This document shows, in pieces, positions 18,707 through 27,289 of a stretch of DNA of 64,000 nucleotides. Source of the stretch: Duganella sp. CF517 (lineage in GTDB: Bacteria > Pseudomonadota > Gammaproteobacteria > Burkholderiales > Burkholderiaceae_D); NCBI RefSeq assembly GCF_900110275.1, contig NZ_FODC01000008.1, forward strand, positions 186,001 to 250,000. Direction: 5' to 3'. The stretch's first letter is position 1; the number at the start of each line of letters is the position of its first letter. Made by a program: the position numbers and the translations under genes. The notes under the pieces were generated by a model, which saw nothing but the letters and a program-made list of their open reading frames with translations, was not told the DNA's origin and made no database searches.

Positions 18707-20422
18707 TTATTTCTCTTGTTTCAGCGGCTTGCCCTTGTCGATCACTTCGCGGCAGTCGCCTTTGAAGCTGGCGTTGTCGTAGTTGCTCCAGCCGTAGCTG
18801 TCGACGTAGCGCTTGTGCGGCTTGAAGCGCTTGCTGATGAAGCTCCATTCCAGCCGCTCGTCGCCGTACTGGATGTCGCCCAGGTCGAGCAGCGTGTGGA
18901 AGATGTTTTCCGTCGCCAGCCTGGCCTTGCGGTGGCGTAGCAACTGCTTGACCTTGTCCGGGTAGCGCTCCCGGTACTCGTCCGAATACCAGACCAGCGC
19001 CGGCACGTGGAATTCGTGTTGCGTGTTGTGGCCGTGGAAGGCGAGGTTGCAGCTGCCGTCGTACAGGGTCTGGCCGTGGTCGGCGACGTACATCATCGAT
19101 GTCAGCTGCGCCGTGTCCTTGAGCTGGCCGATCACCTGCGCCAGGAACCAGTCCGTGTACAGGATCGAGTTGTCGTAGCTGTTGTTCATTTCCGGCTTGA
19201 TCTTGATGTCGGTGTGCGCCGGCTTGTCGACGCCGTACAGCGACGGCTGCCATTTGTCGAACTCCTTCGGGTAGCGCTGGCCGTAGTTCCAGTGGCTGCC
19301 CAAGGTGTGCAGCACGATCAGCTTTTTCGGCGCCGGGTCGGCGATCGCGTGCCGCAACGGGTCGAGCAGGATCTGGTCGAGGTTGGAGCGGCTTTTGTAG
19401 CCGCCCAGGTTCATGAACTGGATCACGTCCGCTTCCTTGGCGAACACCGACACCGGCGTGTCGAACTCGCCGAACGAGATCTGGTTCGACAGCCACCAGG
19501 TCTTGAAGCCGGCTTCCTTGTAGGCGGTGAGGAAGGATTTCTCCGAGAAGCCTTCCTTGAGGCTTTGCATGGCCGGCTTGCGCGAGATGATGACCGGGAT
19601 CGACAGCCGCGTCGCCGACACCGCCGTGATGACGTCGCTCAGCGCGACCAGGTTCGGTTCCTGGCGCAGCAGCGGCGTGGTGTCGCGCGCGTAGCCGTTG
19701 ACGCCCCAGCGGTCGTAGCGCGACGATTCGCCCAGCACCATGATGACGATCTCCGGCCGCTCGTTGGCCTGCGGCTGGCGCGCCTGGAACCGGAAGGCGC
19801 TGCTGCGCTCGCCGAGGCGCGCCAGGTATTGGCGCTCTTTATAGAAGTCCAGCCCGCGCGCGGGCAGCCCCAGCGGCCACGACGAGGCGAAGTCGTTCAA
19901 GCTCAGCGGCGAGCGGCCGTTGGCCGCCAGCCCGCCCAGCACTATTAATATGGCGAGCGCGATCGAGCGGCTTTTGCCGCGCCACGCCAGCGCCGGACTG
20001 CGGCGTGCCGCCAGCTGGATCGCCAGCCACCAGCCAAGCACGGCGAGCAGCACCAGCGCCATCGGCCAGACCTTGTTGCCGAGAAATTCCATAGCCTCCT
20101 TGGGGCTGCTCTCGGCGATGATGCCCAGGTGGTGGGTGGAGATGCCCTGGCCGTAGTACATGAACAGGTACATTTCCGTCGGCAGCGCCAGCAGCGCCGG
20201 CAGCAGCAGCCAGTGGAACCACGCGGGGCGCTGGAACACGGCCCACGCCGCCACCCAGGCCAGCGCTTCGGCGGCGAGGACGCGCCCGAGGTCCGGCACT
20301 TGTCGACCCAGCAACAACGGCACGCACGGCACCAGCGACAACAGCAGGTAGCTGGCGAGCACGAACAGCGGGGCGGGGCGCAACAGCGGGGTCGGGGACG
20401 GTACGGAGAAGAGGCGGCGCAT
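18707..20422 (-). CDS. EptA/CptA-like phosphoethanolamine transferase
   Basis: The 571-residue protein has about five N-terminal membrane helices in its first 170 residues and a periplasmic sulfatase-fold catalytic domain. IVIMVLGESSRYDRWGVNGY carries the nucleophile region, MMYVADHGQTLYDG the zinc-binding Asp-His, and NLAFHGHNTQHEFHVPAL the final metal histidines. Such enzymes move phosphoethanolamine from phosphatidylethanolamine to lipid A or other surface sugars. The position usually held by the nucleophilic threonine in EptA (GET) is serine here (GES). The gene is divergent from rpsL and no PmrAB-type pair is adjacent. Whether it acts on lipid A or on a glycan cannot be told. Confidence 0.87.
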   Translation of the reverse strand: MRRLFSVPSPTPLLRPAPLFVLASYLLLSLVPCVPLLLGRQVPDLGRVLAAEALAWVAAWAVFQRPAWFHWLLLPALLALPTEMYLFMYYGQGISTHHLGIIAESSPKEAMEFLGNKVWPMALVLLAVLGWWLAIQLAARRSPALAWRGKSRSIALAILIVLGGLAANGRSPLSLNDFASSWPLGLPARGLDFYKERQYLARLGERSSAFRFQARQPQANERPEIVIMVLGESSRYDRWGVNGYARDTTPLLRQEPNLVALSDVITAVSATRLSIPVIISRKPAMQSLKEGFSEKSFLTAYKEAGFKTWWLSNQISFGEFDTPVSVFAKEADVIQFMNLGGYKSRSNLDQILLDPLRHAIADPAPKKLIVLHTLGSHWNYGQRYPKEFDKWQPSLYGVDKPAHTDIKIKPEMNNSYDNSILYTDWFLAQVIGQLKDTAQLTSMMYVADHGQTLYDGSCNLAFHGHNTQHEFHVPALVWYSDEYRERYPDKVKQLLRHRKARLATENIFHTLLDLGDIQYGDERLEWSFISKRFKPHKRYVDSYGWSNYDNASFKGDCREVIDKGKPLKQEK

Positions 20423-20523
20423 CGCAGGGGCAAGATGTGTTAATGTGTGCCATTATCAGCCGTTTCCTTGCTTCCAGGCCAGCTTTTAGGGGCCTGTCAT
20501 GTCGCATGTTGCCGCGAAAAAGT

Positions 20524-20552
20524 TTGACTGGTCACCCGATCACGTCTATACT
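20524..20552 (+). promoter_or_regulatory. Promoter of the rpsL-rpsG-fusA-tuf-rpsJ operon
   Basis: TTGACT and TATACT are separated by 17 bp. Transcription would start near 20559, giving an rpsL leader of about 155 nt. A dedicated promoter is expected because rpoBC is not immediately upstream. Confidence 0.75.
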
Positions 20553-20660
20553 CGCGAGTTCTCTATTTAGTCTGCGCATCGTATACGCTGTTTCAGGCCG
20601 CTCCCCGCGAGTGGCTATTCGCGCCTCCGCTGCACATTAGATCGGGACTAGGTTTTAGTC

Positions 20661-20679
20661 CCCGGACATGTTGTCCGGG
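20661..20679 (+). other. Leader hairpin before rpsL
   Basis: CCCGGACA and TGTCCGGG pair perfectly over 8 bp around a TGT loop. No U-run follows, so it is an mRNA leader structure rather than a terminator. A role in stability or autoregulation is possible. Confidence 0.45.
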
Positions 20680-20713
20680 TGTTCAACGTTGTTATTTAGT
20701 TGGGTTTAGAACG

Positions 20714-21097
20714 ATGCCAACCATCAATCAACTGATTCGCAATCCACGTGTCGCTCTGACCGTGAAAAGCAAATCGCCGGCGCTGGAAAACAGCCCGCAA
20801 AAGCGTGGTGTTTGCACCCGTGTGTACACCACCACTCCTAAGAAGCCTAACTCGGCTTTGCGTAAAGTCGCCAAAGTGCGTCTGACCAACGGTTTCGAAG
20901 TCATTTCGTACATCGGCGGTGAAGGCCACAACTTGCAAGAGCACAGCGTTGTCCTGCTGCGCGGCGGCCGCGTAAAAGATTTGCCGGGTGTGCGTTACCA
21001 CATGGTTCGCGGTGCACTGGATACCCAGGGCGTCAAAGACCGTAAGCAAGCCCGCTCGAAATACGGTACCAAGCGCGCTAAAGCTGGTAAGAAGTAA
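20714..21097 (+). CDS. rpsL: 30S ribosomal protein S12
   Basis: The 127-residue S12 contains the decoding-centre segments TTTPKKPNSALRK and GGRVKDLPGVRYH. Lys43 and Lys88, the positions where streptomycin-resistance changes arise in other bacteria, are both lysine, so the protein looks streptomycin-sensitive. The C-terminus is a few residues longer than in E. coli (AKAGKK tail). It is the first gene of the str-type unit, followed 157 bp later by rpsG. Confidence 0.98.
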   Translation: MPTINQLIRNPRVALTVKSKSPALENSPQKRGVCTRVYTTTPKKPNSALRKVAKVRLTNGFEVISYIGGEGHNLQEHSVVLLRGGRVKDLPGVRYHMVRGALDTQGVKDRKQARSKYGTKRAKAGKK

Positions 21098-21153
21098 TCT
21101 GCATTAAAAATACAAAAGTTTTCGCTCGGTGGCAGCTAGCTAAGTGAATGTAA

Positions 21154-21171
21154 TCGACCGCAACTGGTCGA
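21154..21171 (+). other. Hairpin in the rpsL-rpsG spacer
   Basis: TCGACC and GGTCGA pair over 6 bp within the 157-bp S12-S7 gap. In E. coli this spacer is the S7 translational repressor site. A similar role here is possible but not shown by the sequence alone. Confidence 0.3.
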
Positions 21172-21254
21172 GTAAGTGGATGGCTATGATGGCCCTCCGC
21201 GAGAGTGCGAATCCCATATCTGCGCACCTCAACTGAAGATTGAAAGGAATTGAT

Positions 21255-21725
21255 ATGCCACGTCGTCGTGAAGTACCCAAGCGCGAAATTCTGCCGGATC
21301 CAAAATTCGGCAACACGGATGTCGCCAAATTCGTGAACGTTCTGATGCTGTCCGGTAAAAAATCGGTCGCAGAAAACATCATCTACGGTGCCTTCGAGCA
21401 CATCGCTTCGAAATCCGGCAAAGATCCGCTGGAAGTGTTCGCTACCGCGATCAACAACGCCAAGCCACTGGTTGAAGTCAAATCCCGTCGCGTCGGTGGT
21501 GCAAACTACCAGGTGCCGGTCGAAGTACGCCCAGTGCGCCGTATGGCCCTGTCGATGCGTTGGTTGCGCGAAGCCGCGAACAAGCGCAGCGAAAAATCCA
21601 TGCCACAACGCCTCGGCGGTGAGCTGATGGAAGCGGCCGAAGGCCGTGGCGGTGCGATGAAGCGTCGCGATGAAGTGCACCGCATGGCTGAAGCGAACAA
21701 GGCGTTCTCGCACTTCCGCTTCTAA
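21255..21725 (+). CDS. rpsG: 30S ribosomal protein S7
   Basis: The 156-residue S7 starts MPRRREVPKREILPDPKFG and has the full family length. It nucleates assembly of the 30S head domain on 16S rRNA. AAGGAA precedes the ATG at 21255; an upstream in-frame ATG at 21240 is too close to that ribosome-binding site. It may repress its own operon through the preceding spacer. Confidence 0.98.
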   Translation: MPRRREVPKREILPDPKFGNTDVAKFVNVLMLSGKKSVAENIIYGAFEHIASKSGKDPLEVFATAINNAKPLVEVKSRRVGGANYQVPVEVRPVRRMALSMRWLREAANKRSEKSMPQRLGGELMEAAEGRGGAMKRRDEVHRMAEANKAFSHFRF

Positions 21726-21733
21726 TAAAATCG

Positions 21734-21755
21734 GCCGGATCCTCCGTGGTCCGGC
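21734..21755 (+). other. Hairpin between rpsG and fusA
   Basis: GCCGGA and TCCGGC pair around a 10-nt loop just after the rpsG stop. No T-run follows. It may tune differential expression or mRNA ends within the operon. Confidence 0.3.
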
Positions 21756-21839
21756 TGTTATCTGTTGTTCGAGGCCGGGCTCATTTTTTATCCAAAAAAT
21801 GGTGCTCGGTTTTGTCCATTCAAAGATTTAGGAATAACT

Positions 21840-23945
21840 ATGGCCCGCAAGACCCCCATCGAGCGCTACCGCAATATCGGTATCTCCGCTCACATCGATG
21901 CAGGTAAGACCACCACCACCGAACGCGTCCTGTTCTACACGGGCGTGAACCACAAGATCGGTGAAGTCCACGATGGCGCCGCCACCATGGACTGGATGGA
22001 GCAGGAACAAGAGCGCGGCATCACCATTACGTCGGCCGCAACCACCTGCTTCTGGAAAGGGATGGCTAACAATTTCCCTGAGCACCACATCAACATCATC
22101 GACACCCCGGGCCACGTCGACTTCACCATTGAAGTCGAACGTTCGATGCGCGTGCTCGACGGCGCCTGCATGGTTTACTGCGCAGTGGGCGGTGTTCAGC
22201 CACAGTCGGAAACCGTATGGCGCCAGGCCAACAAGTACAAAGTGCCGCGTCTGGCCTTCGTCAACAAGATGGACCGTACCGGCGCCAACTTCTTCAAGGT
22301 CTACGAGCAGATGCGCGCTCGCCTGAAGGCCAACCCGGTCCTGATCCAGATCCCGATCGGCGCCGAAGAAAACTTCAAGGGCGTGATCGATCTGGTCAAG
22401 ATGAAAGCCATCCTGTGGGACGAAGCGTCCCAGGGCATGAAGTTCGACTACGTCGAGATCCCGGAAGAGCTGGCAGCATCGGCCGCCGAGTGGCGCGAGA
22501 AGATGGTTGAAGTGGCCGCCGAAGCGACCGAAGAACTGATGAACAAGTACCTGGAAGAGGGCGACCTGTCCGAAGCCGAGATCAAGAAAGCGCTGCGCGA
22601 TCGCACCATCGCTTCGGAAATCGTGCCGATGATGTGCGGTACCGCTTTCAAGAACAAGGGCGTGCAAGCCATGCTGGACGCGGTCATCGAGTACCTGCCG
22701 TCGCCACTGGACATCGAAGACGTCGGCGGTACCGACGAGGACGAACAGCCGACCACCCGCAAGCCGTCCGACGAAGAGAAGTTCTCGGCGCTGGCGTTCA
22801 AGATCATGACCGACCCGTTCGTCGGCCAGCTGGCCTTCTTCCGCGTGTACTCGGGCGCCGTCAATTCGGGCGACACCGTCTACAACTCGGTCAAGGGTCG
22901 TAAAGAGCGTCTGGGCCGTATTCTGCAGATGCACGCGAACCAGCGCGAAGAGATCAAGGAAGTGCGCGCCGGCGACATCGCCGCCGCCGTTGGCCTGAAA
23001 GACGTGACCACGGGCGAAACCCTGTGCGATCCGACCTCGATCATCGTGCTGGAGCGCATGGTCTTCCCTGAGCCTGTGATTCAGCAGGCCGTGGAACCAA
23101 AGACCAAGGCCGACCAGGAAAAAATGGGCCTGGCGCTGAACCGCCTGGCACAGGAAGATCCGTCGTTCCGCGTCAAGACCGACGAAGAGTCGGGCCAGAC
23201 CATCATCGGTGGTATGGGCGAGCTGCACCTGGAAATTATCGTCGACCGCATGAAGCGCGAATTCGGCGTGGAAGCGACCGTCGGCAAGCCACAGGTCGCG
23301 TACCGCGAAACGATCCGCAAGACCTGCGAAGAATCCGAAGGCAAGTTCGTCAAGCAGTCGGGTGGTCGTGGTCAATACGGTCACGTGGTGCTGAAGATCG
23401 AACCGCAAGAACCAGGTAAAGGTTTCGAATTCGTTGACGCCATCAAAGGCGGCACGGTTCCACGCGAGTACATCCCTGCGGTTGAAAAGGGTGTGCGCGG
23501 TACCCTGAACACCGGTGTTCTGGCCGGCTACCCAGTGGTCGACGTCAAGGTCACGCTGTTCTTCGGTTCGTACCACGATGTGGACTCGAACGAAAACGCG
23601 TTCCAGATGGCCGCTTCGATGGCGTTCAAGGAAGGCTGCCGCAAGGCCTCGCCGGTTATTCTGGAGCCGATGATGGCTGTGGAAGTGGAAACGCCGGAAG
23701 ACTACGCCGGTACCGTGATGGGCGACCTGTCGTCCCGCCGCGGTATGGTGCAGGGCATGGACGAGATCCCAGGCGGCGGTGGCAAGATCATCAAAGCTGA
23801 AGTGCCGCTGTCCGAAATGTTCGGTTACTCGACCACGCTGCGTTCCGCAACGCAAGGTCGTGCTACCTACACGATGGAATTCAAGCACTACTCGGAAGCG
23901 CCTAAGCACGTTATCGACGCGATCGTCACTGCTAAAGCTAAGTAA
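21840..23945 (+). CDS. fusA: Elongation factor G
   Basis: The 701-residue translocase GTPase has G1 AHIDAGKTTTTERV, G2 around GITITSAATT, G3 DTPGHVDF and G4 NKMDRTG. The domain IV tip SGGRGQYGHV is present. It drives tRNA-mRNA translocation and, with RRF, ribosome recycling. The ATG at 21840 follows AGGAATAACT; the longer upstream frame is not conserved. Codon use is the biased pattern of highly expressed genes. Confidence 0.98.
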   Translation: MARKTPIERYRNIGISAHIDAGKTTTTERVLFYTGVNHKIGEVHDGAATMDWMEQEQERGITITSAATTCFWKGMANNFPEHHINIIDTPGHVDFTIEVERSMRVLDGACMVYCAVGGVQPQSETVWRQANKYKVPRLAFVNKMDRTGANFFKVYEQMRARLKANPVLIQIPIGAEENFKGVIDLVKMKAILWDEASQGMKFDYVEIPEELAASAAEWREKMVEVAAEATEELMNKYLEEGDLSEAEIKKALRDRTIASEIVPMMCGTAFKNKGVQAMLDAVIEYLPSPLDIEDVGGTDEDEQPTTRKPSDEEKFSALAFKIMTDPFVGQLAFFRVYSGAVNSGDTVYNSVKGRKERLGRILQMHANQREEIKEVRAGDIAAAVGLKDVTTGETLCDPTSIIVLERMVFPEPVIQQAVEPKTKADQEKMGLALNRLAQEDPSFRVKTDEESGQTIIGGMGELHLEIIVDRMKREFGVEATVGKPQVAYRETIRKTCEESEGKFVKQSGGRGQYGHVVLKIEPQEPGKGFEFVDAIKGGTVPREYIPAVEKGVRGTLNTGVLAGYPVVDVKVTLFFGSYHDVDSNENAFQMAASMAFKEGCRKASPVILEPMMAVEVETPEDYAGTVMGDLSSRRGMVQGMDEIPGGGGKIIKAEVPLSEMFGYSTTLRSATQGRATYTMEFKHYSEAPKHVIDAIVTAKAK

Positions 23946-23958
23946 TTTTCGACTTTTT

Positions 23959-23985
23959 GCGCTTCGGGGAGATCCTCCGGAGCGC
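23959..23985 (+). other. Hairpin between fusA and tuf
   Basis: An 11-bp stem (GCGCTTCGGGG against CTCCGGAGCGC with two G-U pairs) lies in the 72-bp gap. There is no T-run. It probably marks an mRNA processing or attenuation point ahead of the very highly expressed tuf. Confidence 0.35.
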
Positions 23986-24017
23986 ATATTTAAAACATTG
24001 TTCTAAGGAAGAATAAA

Positions 24018-25208
<1,191 letters not shown>

Positions 25209-25230
25209 TTAATTTTGCGTGATTGAAACA

Positions 25231-25261
25231 GGGTCGGCATGGTGTGATACCATGTCGACCC
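25231..25261 (+). other. Long hairpin between tuf and rpsJ
   Basis: GGGTCGGCATGGT pairs with ACCATGTCGACCC over 13 positions with one G-U pair and a 5-nt loop. It is terminator-like in strength but lacks a T-run, so partial termination or an RNA processing site is more likely. Confidence 0.45.
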
Positions 25262-25337
25262 TTACGCGTTACAACTCGTTCTTTTAAATATTGCTGGCGC
25301 TACATAGTTGCCAGTTCGCTCTTTTCAAGGAAAAATC

Positions 25338-25655
25338 ATGTCCGCACCAAACCAGAAAATCCGCATCCGCCTGAAGGCTTTCGACTACAAGCTGATCGAC
25401 CAGTCCGCACTGGAAATCGTTGACACCGCCAAGCGCACCGGCGCCGTGGTCAAAGGCCCGGTCCCACTGCCAACCCGCATCCAGCGTTTCGACGTGCTGC
25501 GTTCGCCACACGTCAACAAGACCTCGCGCGACCAGTTCGAAATCCGCACCCACCAGCGCCTGATGGACATCGTCGACCCAACCGACAAGACCGTTGACGC
25601 GCTGATGAAGCTGGACCTGCCAGCTGGCGTCGATGTCGAAATCAAACTGCAATAA
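25338..25655 (+). CDS. rpsJ: 30S ribosomal protein S10
   Basis: The 105-residue S10 reads MSAPNQKIRIRLKAFDYKLI at its start and contains GPVPLPTRIQRFDVLRSPHV. It is a 30S head protein and also the NusE subunit of antitermination complexes. AAGGA precedes the ATG. Unusually, rplC does not follow. An intrinsic terminator comes 48 bp after the stop, and rplC lies 7.4 kb further on. Confidence 0.97.
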   Translation: MSAPNQKIRIRLKAFDYKLIDQSALEIVDTAKRTGAVVKGPVPLPTRIQRFDVLRSPHVNKTSRDQFEIRTHQRLMDIVDPTDKTVDALMKLDLPAGVDVEIKLQ

Positions 25656-25702
25656 TCATTGCTGAACCGGTGGGCGGGGTCGTTCCCGTCCACGGTTGTA
25701 AG

Positions 25703-25743
25703 AGCCGGGCCTGTTCGCCAACGCGAGCACGCCCGGCTTTTTT
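25703..25743 (+). terminator. Rho-independent terminator of the rpsL-rpsJ operon
   Basis: AGCCGGGC and GCCCGGCT form a perfect 8-bp stem around a 20-nt loop, followed by a run of T. It ends 3 bp before the convergent ROK gene. Confidence 0.8.
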
Positions 25744-25746
25744 ACG

Positions 25747-26970
25747 TCATGCGCGCGGCAGCCAGCCGGCGCCCTGGCCGCCGAACGGGCGCATCAGGTG
25801 ATGGCGCGCCATGGCGGCGCCGCCGATGGCGATGGCGTTGGCGCCGAAGTGGGGCGTGCGGATGACGGGCGCCGGCAATTGCGTGGCCTCGGCGTAGGCG
25901 CGCAGCACGGCGCGCCCCGGCGCCAGGAAGCGCTCGCCGAGGCGCAGCGCGGCGCCGCCGACGACGATGCACATCGGATCGAACGCCACCCACAGGTTGT
26001 TGAGCAGCACGCCCATGTGGCGCCCGGCCGCCTCGACCGCCTGGCAGGCGGCCGGCTCGCCGGCGCCGGCCTGCGCGAACAGGCGCTCGAGCCGCTCCGG
26101 TTCGGGCGGGCACGGCTGGCCGTACACCGCATCCATCAATGCCTGCAGGCCGATCAGCGCGTCGGCGCAGCCGCGCCGCCCGCACGAGCAGCGCGGCCCG
26201 CCCTGCTGCAAAATGGTGTGGCCGACCTCGCCGGCGAAGCCGTACAGGCCGGTCAGCAGGCGGCCGTTGACGACGATGCCGGCGCCCACGCCGTAGCCGA
26301 TGCTCAGGTAGATCAGCGGGTCGGCGCCGACCTGGCCGGCGAATTCGAGCTCGGCCAGCGCGGCGACGTTGGCCTCGTTCTGGATGAACAGCGGCAGCCC
26401 GGCCAGCGCGGTGCCGGCGCAGTGCGCGCGCAGGCGCCCGAGCACGTCGACGTCGCGCCAGCCCAGGTGGGGCGCGTAGCGCAGCACGCCGGTGGCGTCG
26501 TCGACCACGCCGGGCACGCCGATGCCCAGCCCCAGCGGCGCGCGTCCGGCCAGCGCGCCGCCGGGCGCCGCCATCGCCACCAGCGCGTCGGCGATCAGCC
26601 CCACGCAGGCGGCCGGATCGGCGGGGTCCGGGTAGGGCAGGGCGCGCTCGGCCAGCACCGTGCCCAGCAGGTCGGTGGCCACCACGCGCGCGCCGCCGAT
26701 GCCCAGGTCGGCCCCCAGCAGCGCCAGGCGGCCGCTGTCGAGGCGCAGCGGCGTGGCGCGCCGCCCCAGCGCGCCGGTGGCCACCAGTTCGCTCTCGCTG
26801 AGCCAGCCCTCGTCGAGCAGCTCGCGCACCAGCAGGCTGACGGTGGACTTGGTCAGGCCGACCGCCTCGGCCAGCGCGGCGCGCGACAAGCCGGGCGCGC
26901 CGCACAGCTGGCGCACCAGGGCCATGCGGTTGATTTGTTTGAGCAACTGCTGGTCGCCGGCGACGATCAT
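25747..26970 (-). CDS. ROK-family transcriptional regulator
   Basis: The 407-residue protein has an N-terminal winged helix (LSRAALAEAVGLTKSTVSLL) and a ROK sugar-kinase-like domain. Visible parts are GADLGIGGARVVATDL, GIGVPGVVD and the ROK zinc motif region CSCGRRGCADAL preceded by GEVGHTIL. Proteins of this NagC/XylR type repress sugar uptake genes until a sugar or sugar phosphate binds. The gene is divergent from a large TonB-dependent receptor, so it is the likely local regulator of glycan uptake. The zinc motif's usual final glutamate is aspartate, which is conservative. Confidence 0.92.
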   Translation of the reverse strand: MIVAGDQQLLKQINRMALVRQLCGAPGLSRAALAEAVGLTKSTVSLLVRELLDEGWLSESELVATGALGRRATPLRLDSGRLALLGADLGIGGARVVATDLLGTVLAERALPYPDPADPAACVGLIADALVAMAAPGGALAGRAPLGLGIGVPGVVDDATGVLRYAPHLGWRDVDVLGRLRAHCAGTALAGLPLFIQNEANVAALAELEFAGQVGADPLIYLSIGYGVGAGIVVNGRLLTGLYGFAGEVGHTILQQGGPRCSCGRRGCADALIGLQALMDAVYGQPCPPEPERLERLFAQAGAGEPAACQAVEAAGRHMGVLLNNLWVAFDPMCIVVGGAALRLGERFLAPGRAVLRAYAEATQLPAPVIRTPHFGANAIAIGGAAMARHHLMRPFGGQGAGWLPRA

Positions 26971-27123
26971 GGGGGGAACGTTTCAAAGTGGGACTGCGGG
27001 CGATCATACGCCCGCCGGCGCGCCCGCGCGCGGTTTTCTCCCCGTTTCGGGGCACGCCGGCGCGCGCAATTGGGGCTTCTTTACAACACTGCACGAATTT
27101 GGCGCGGTAATTCGTTCGATCAA

Positions 27124-27152
27124 TTGACTAATGGTTTTTTTGAACTTATTCT
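27124..27152 (+). promoter_or_regulatory. Candidate promoter of the TonB-dependent receptor
   Basis: TTGACT and TATTCT are 17 bp apart in the AT-rich stretch between the divergent ROK gene and the receptor. The implied leader is about 130 nt. The 319-bp gap 26971-27289 holds no gene; a ROK operator would be expected here but none was recognised. Confidence 0.45.
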
Positions 27153-27289
27153 GGCAAGGCCTTATTGATTTGTTATTCGACTGAAAGCAGATCGACAGTA
27201 GTTGCGGTTGTTTGTAGTGATGCCACTTCCGACGTTGCCTCGACCCTGCTCGACACGTCGGAGCGATAAATATAATTAAGGAGATGTAA

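Noticed and set aside
20714..21097. Possible streptomycin-resistance substitutions in S12
   Set aside because: Positions 43 and 88 are both lysine, the sensitive wild-type state.
27271..27276. Perfect TATAAT before the second TonB-dependent receptor
   Set aside because: It lies 14 bp before the GTG, has no -35 partner at 16-18 bp, and transcription would begin inside the ribosome-binding site.
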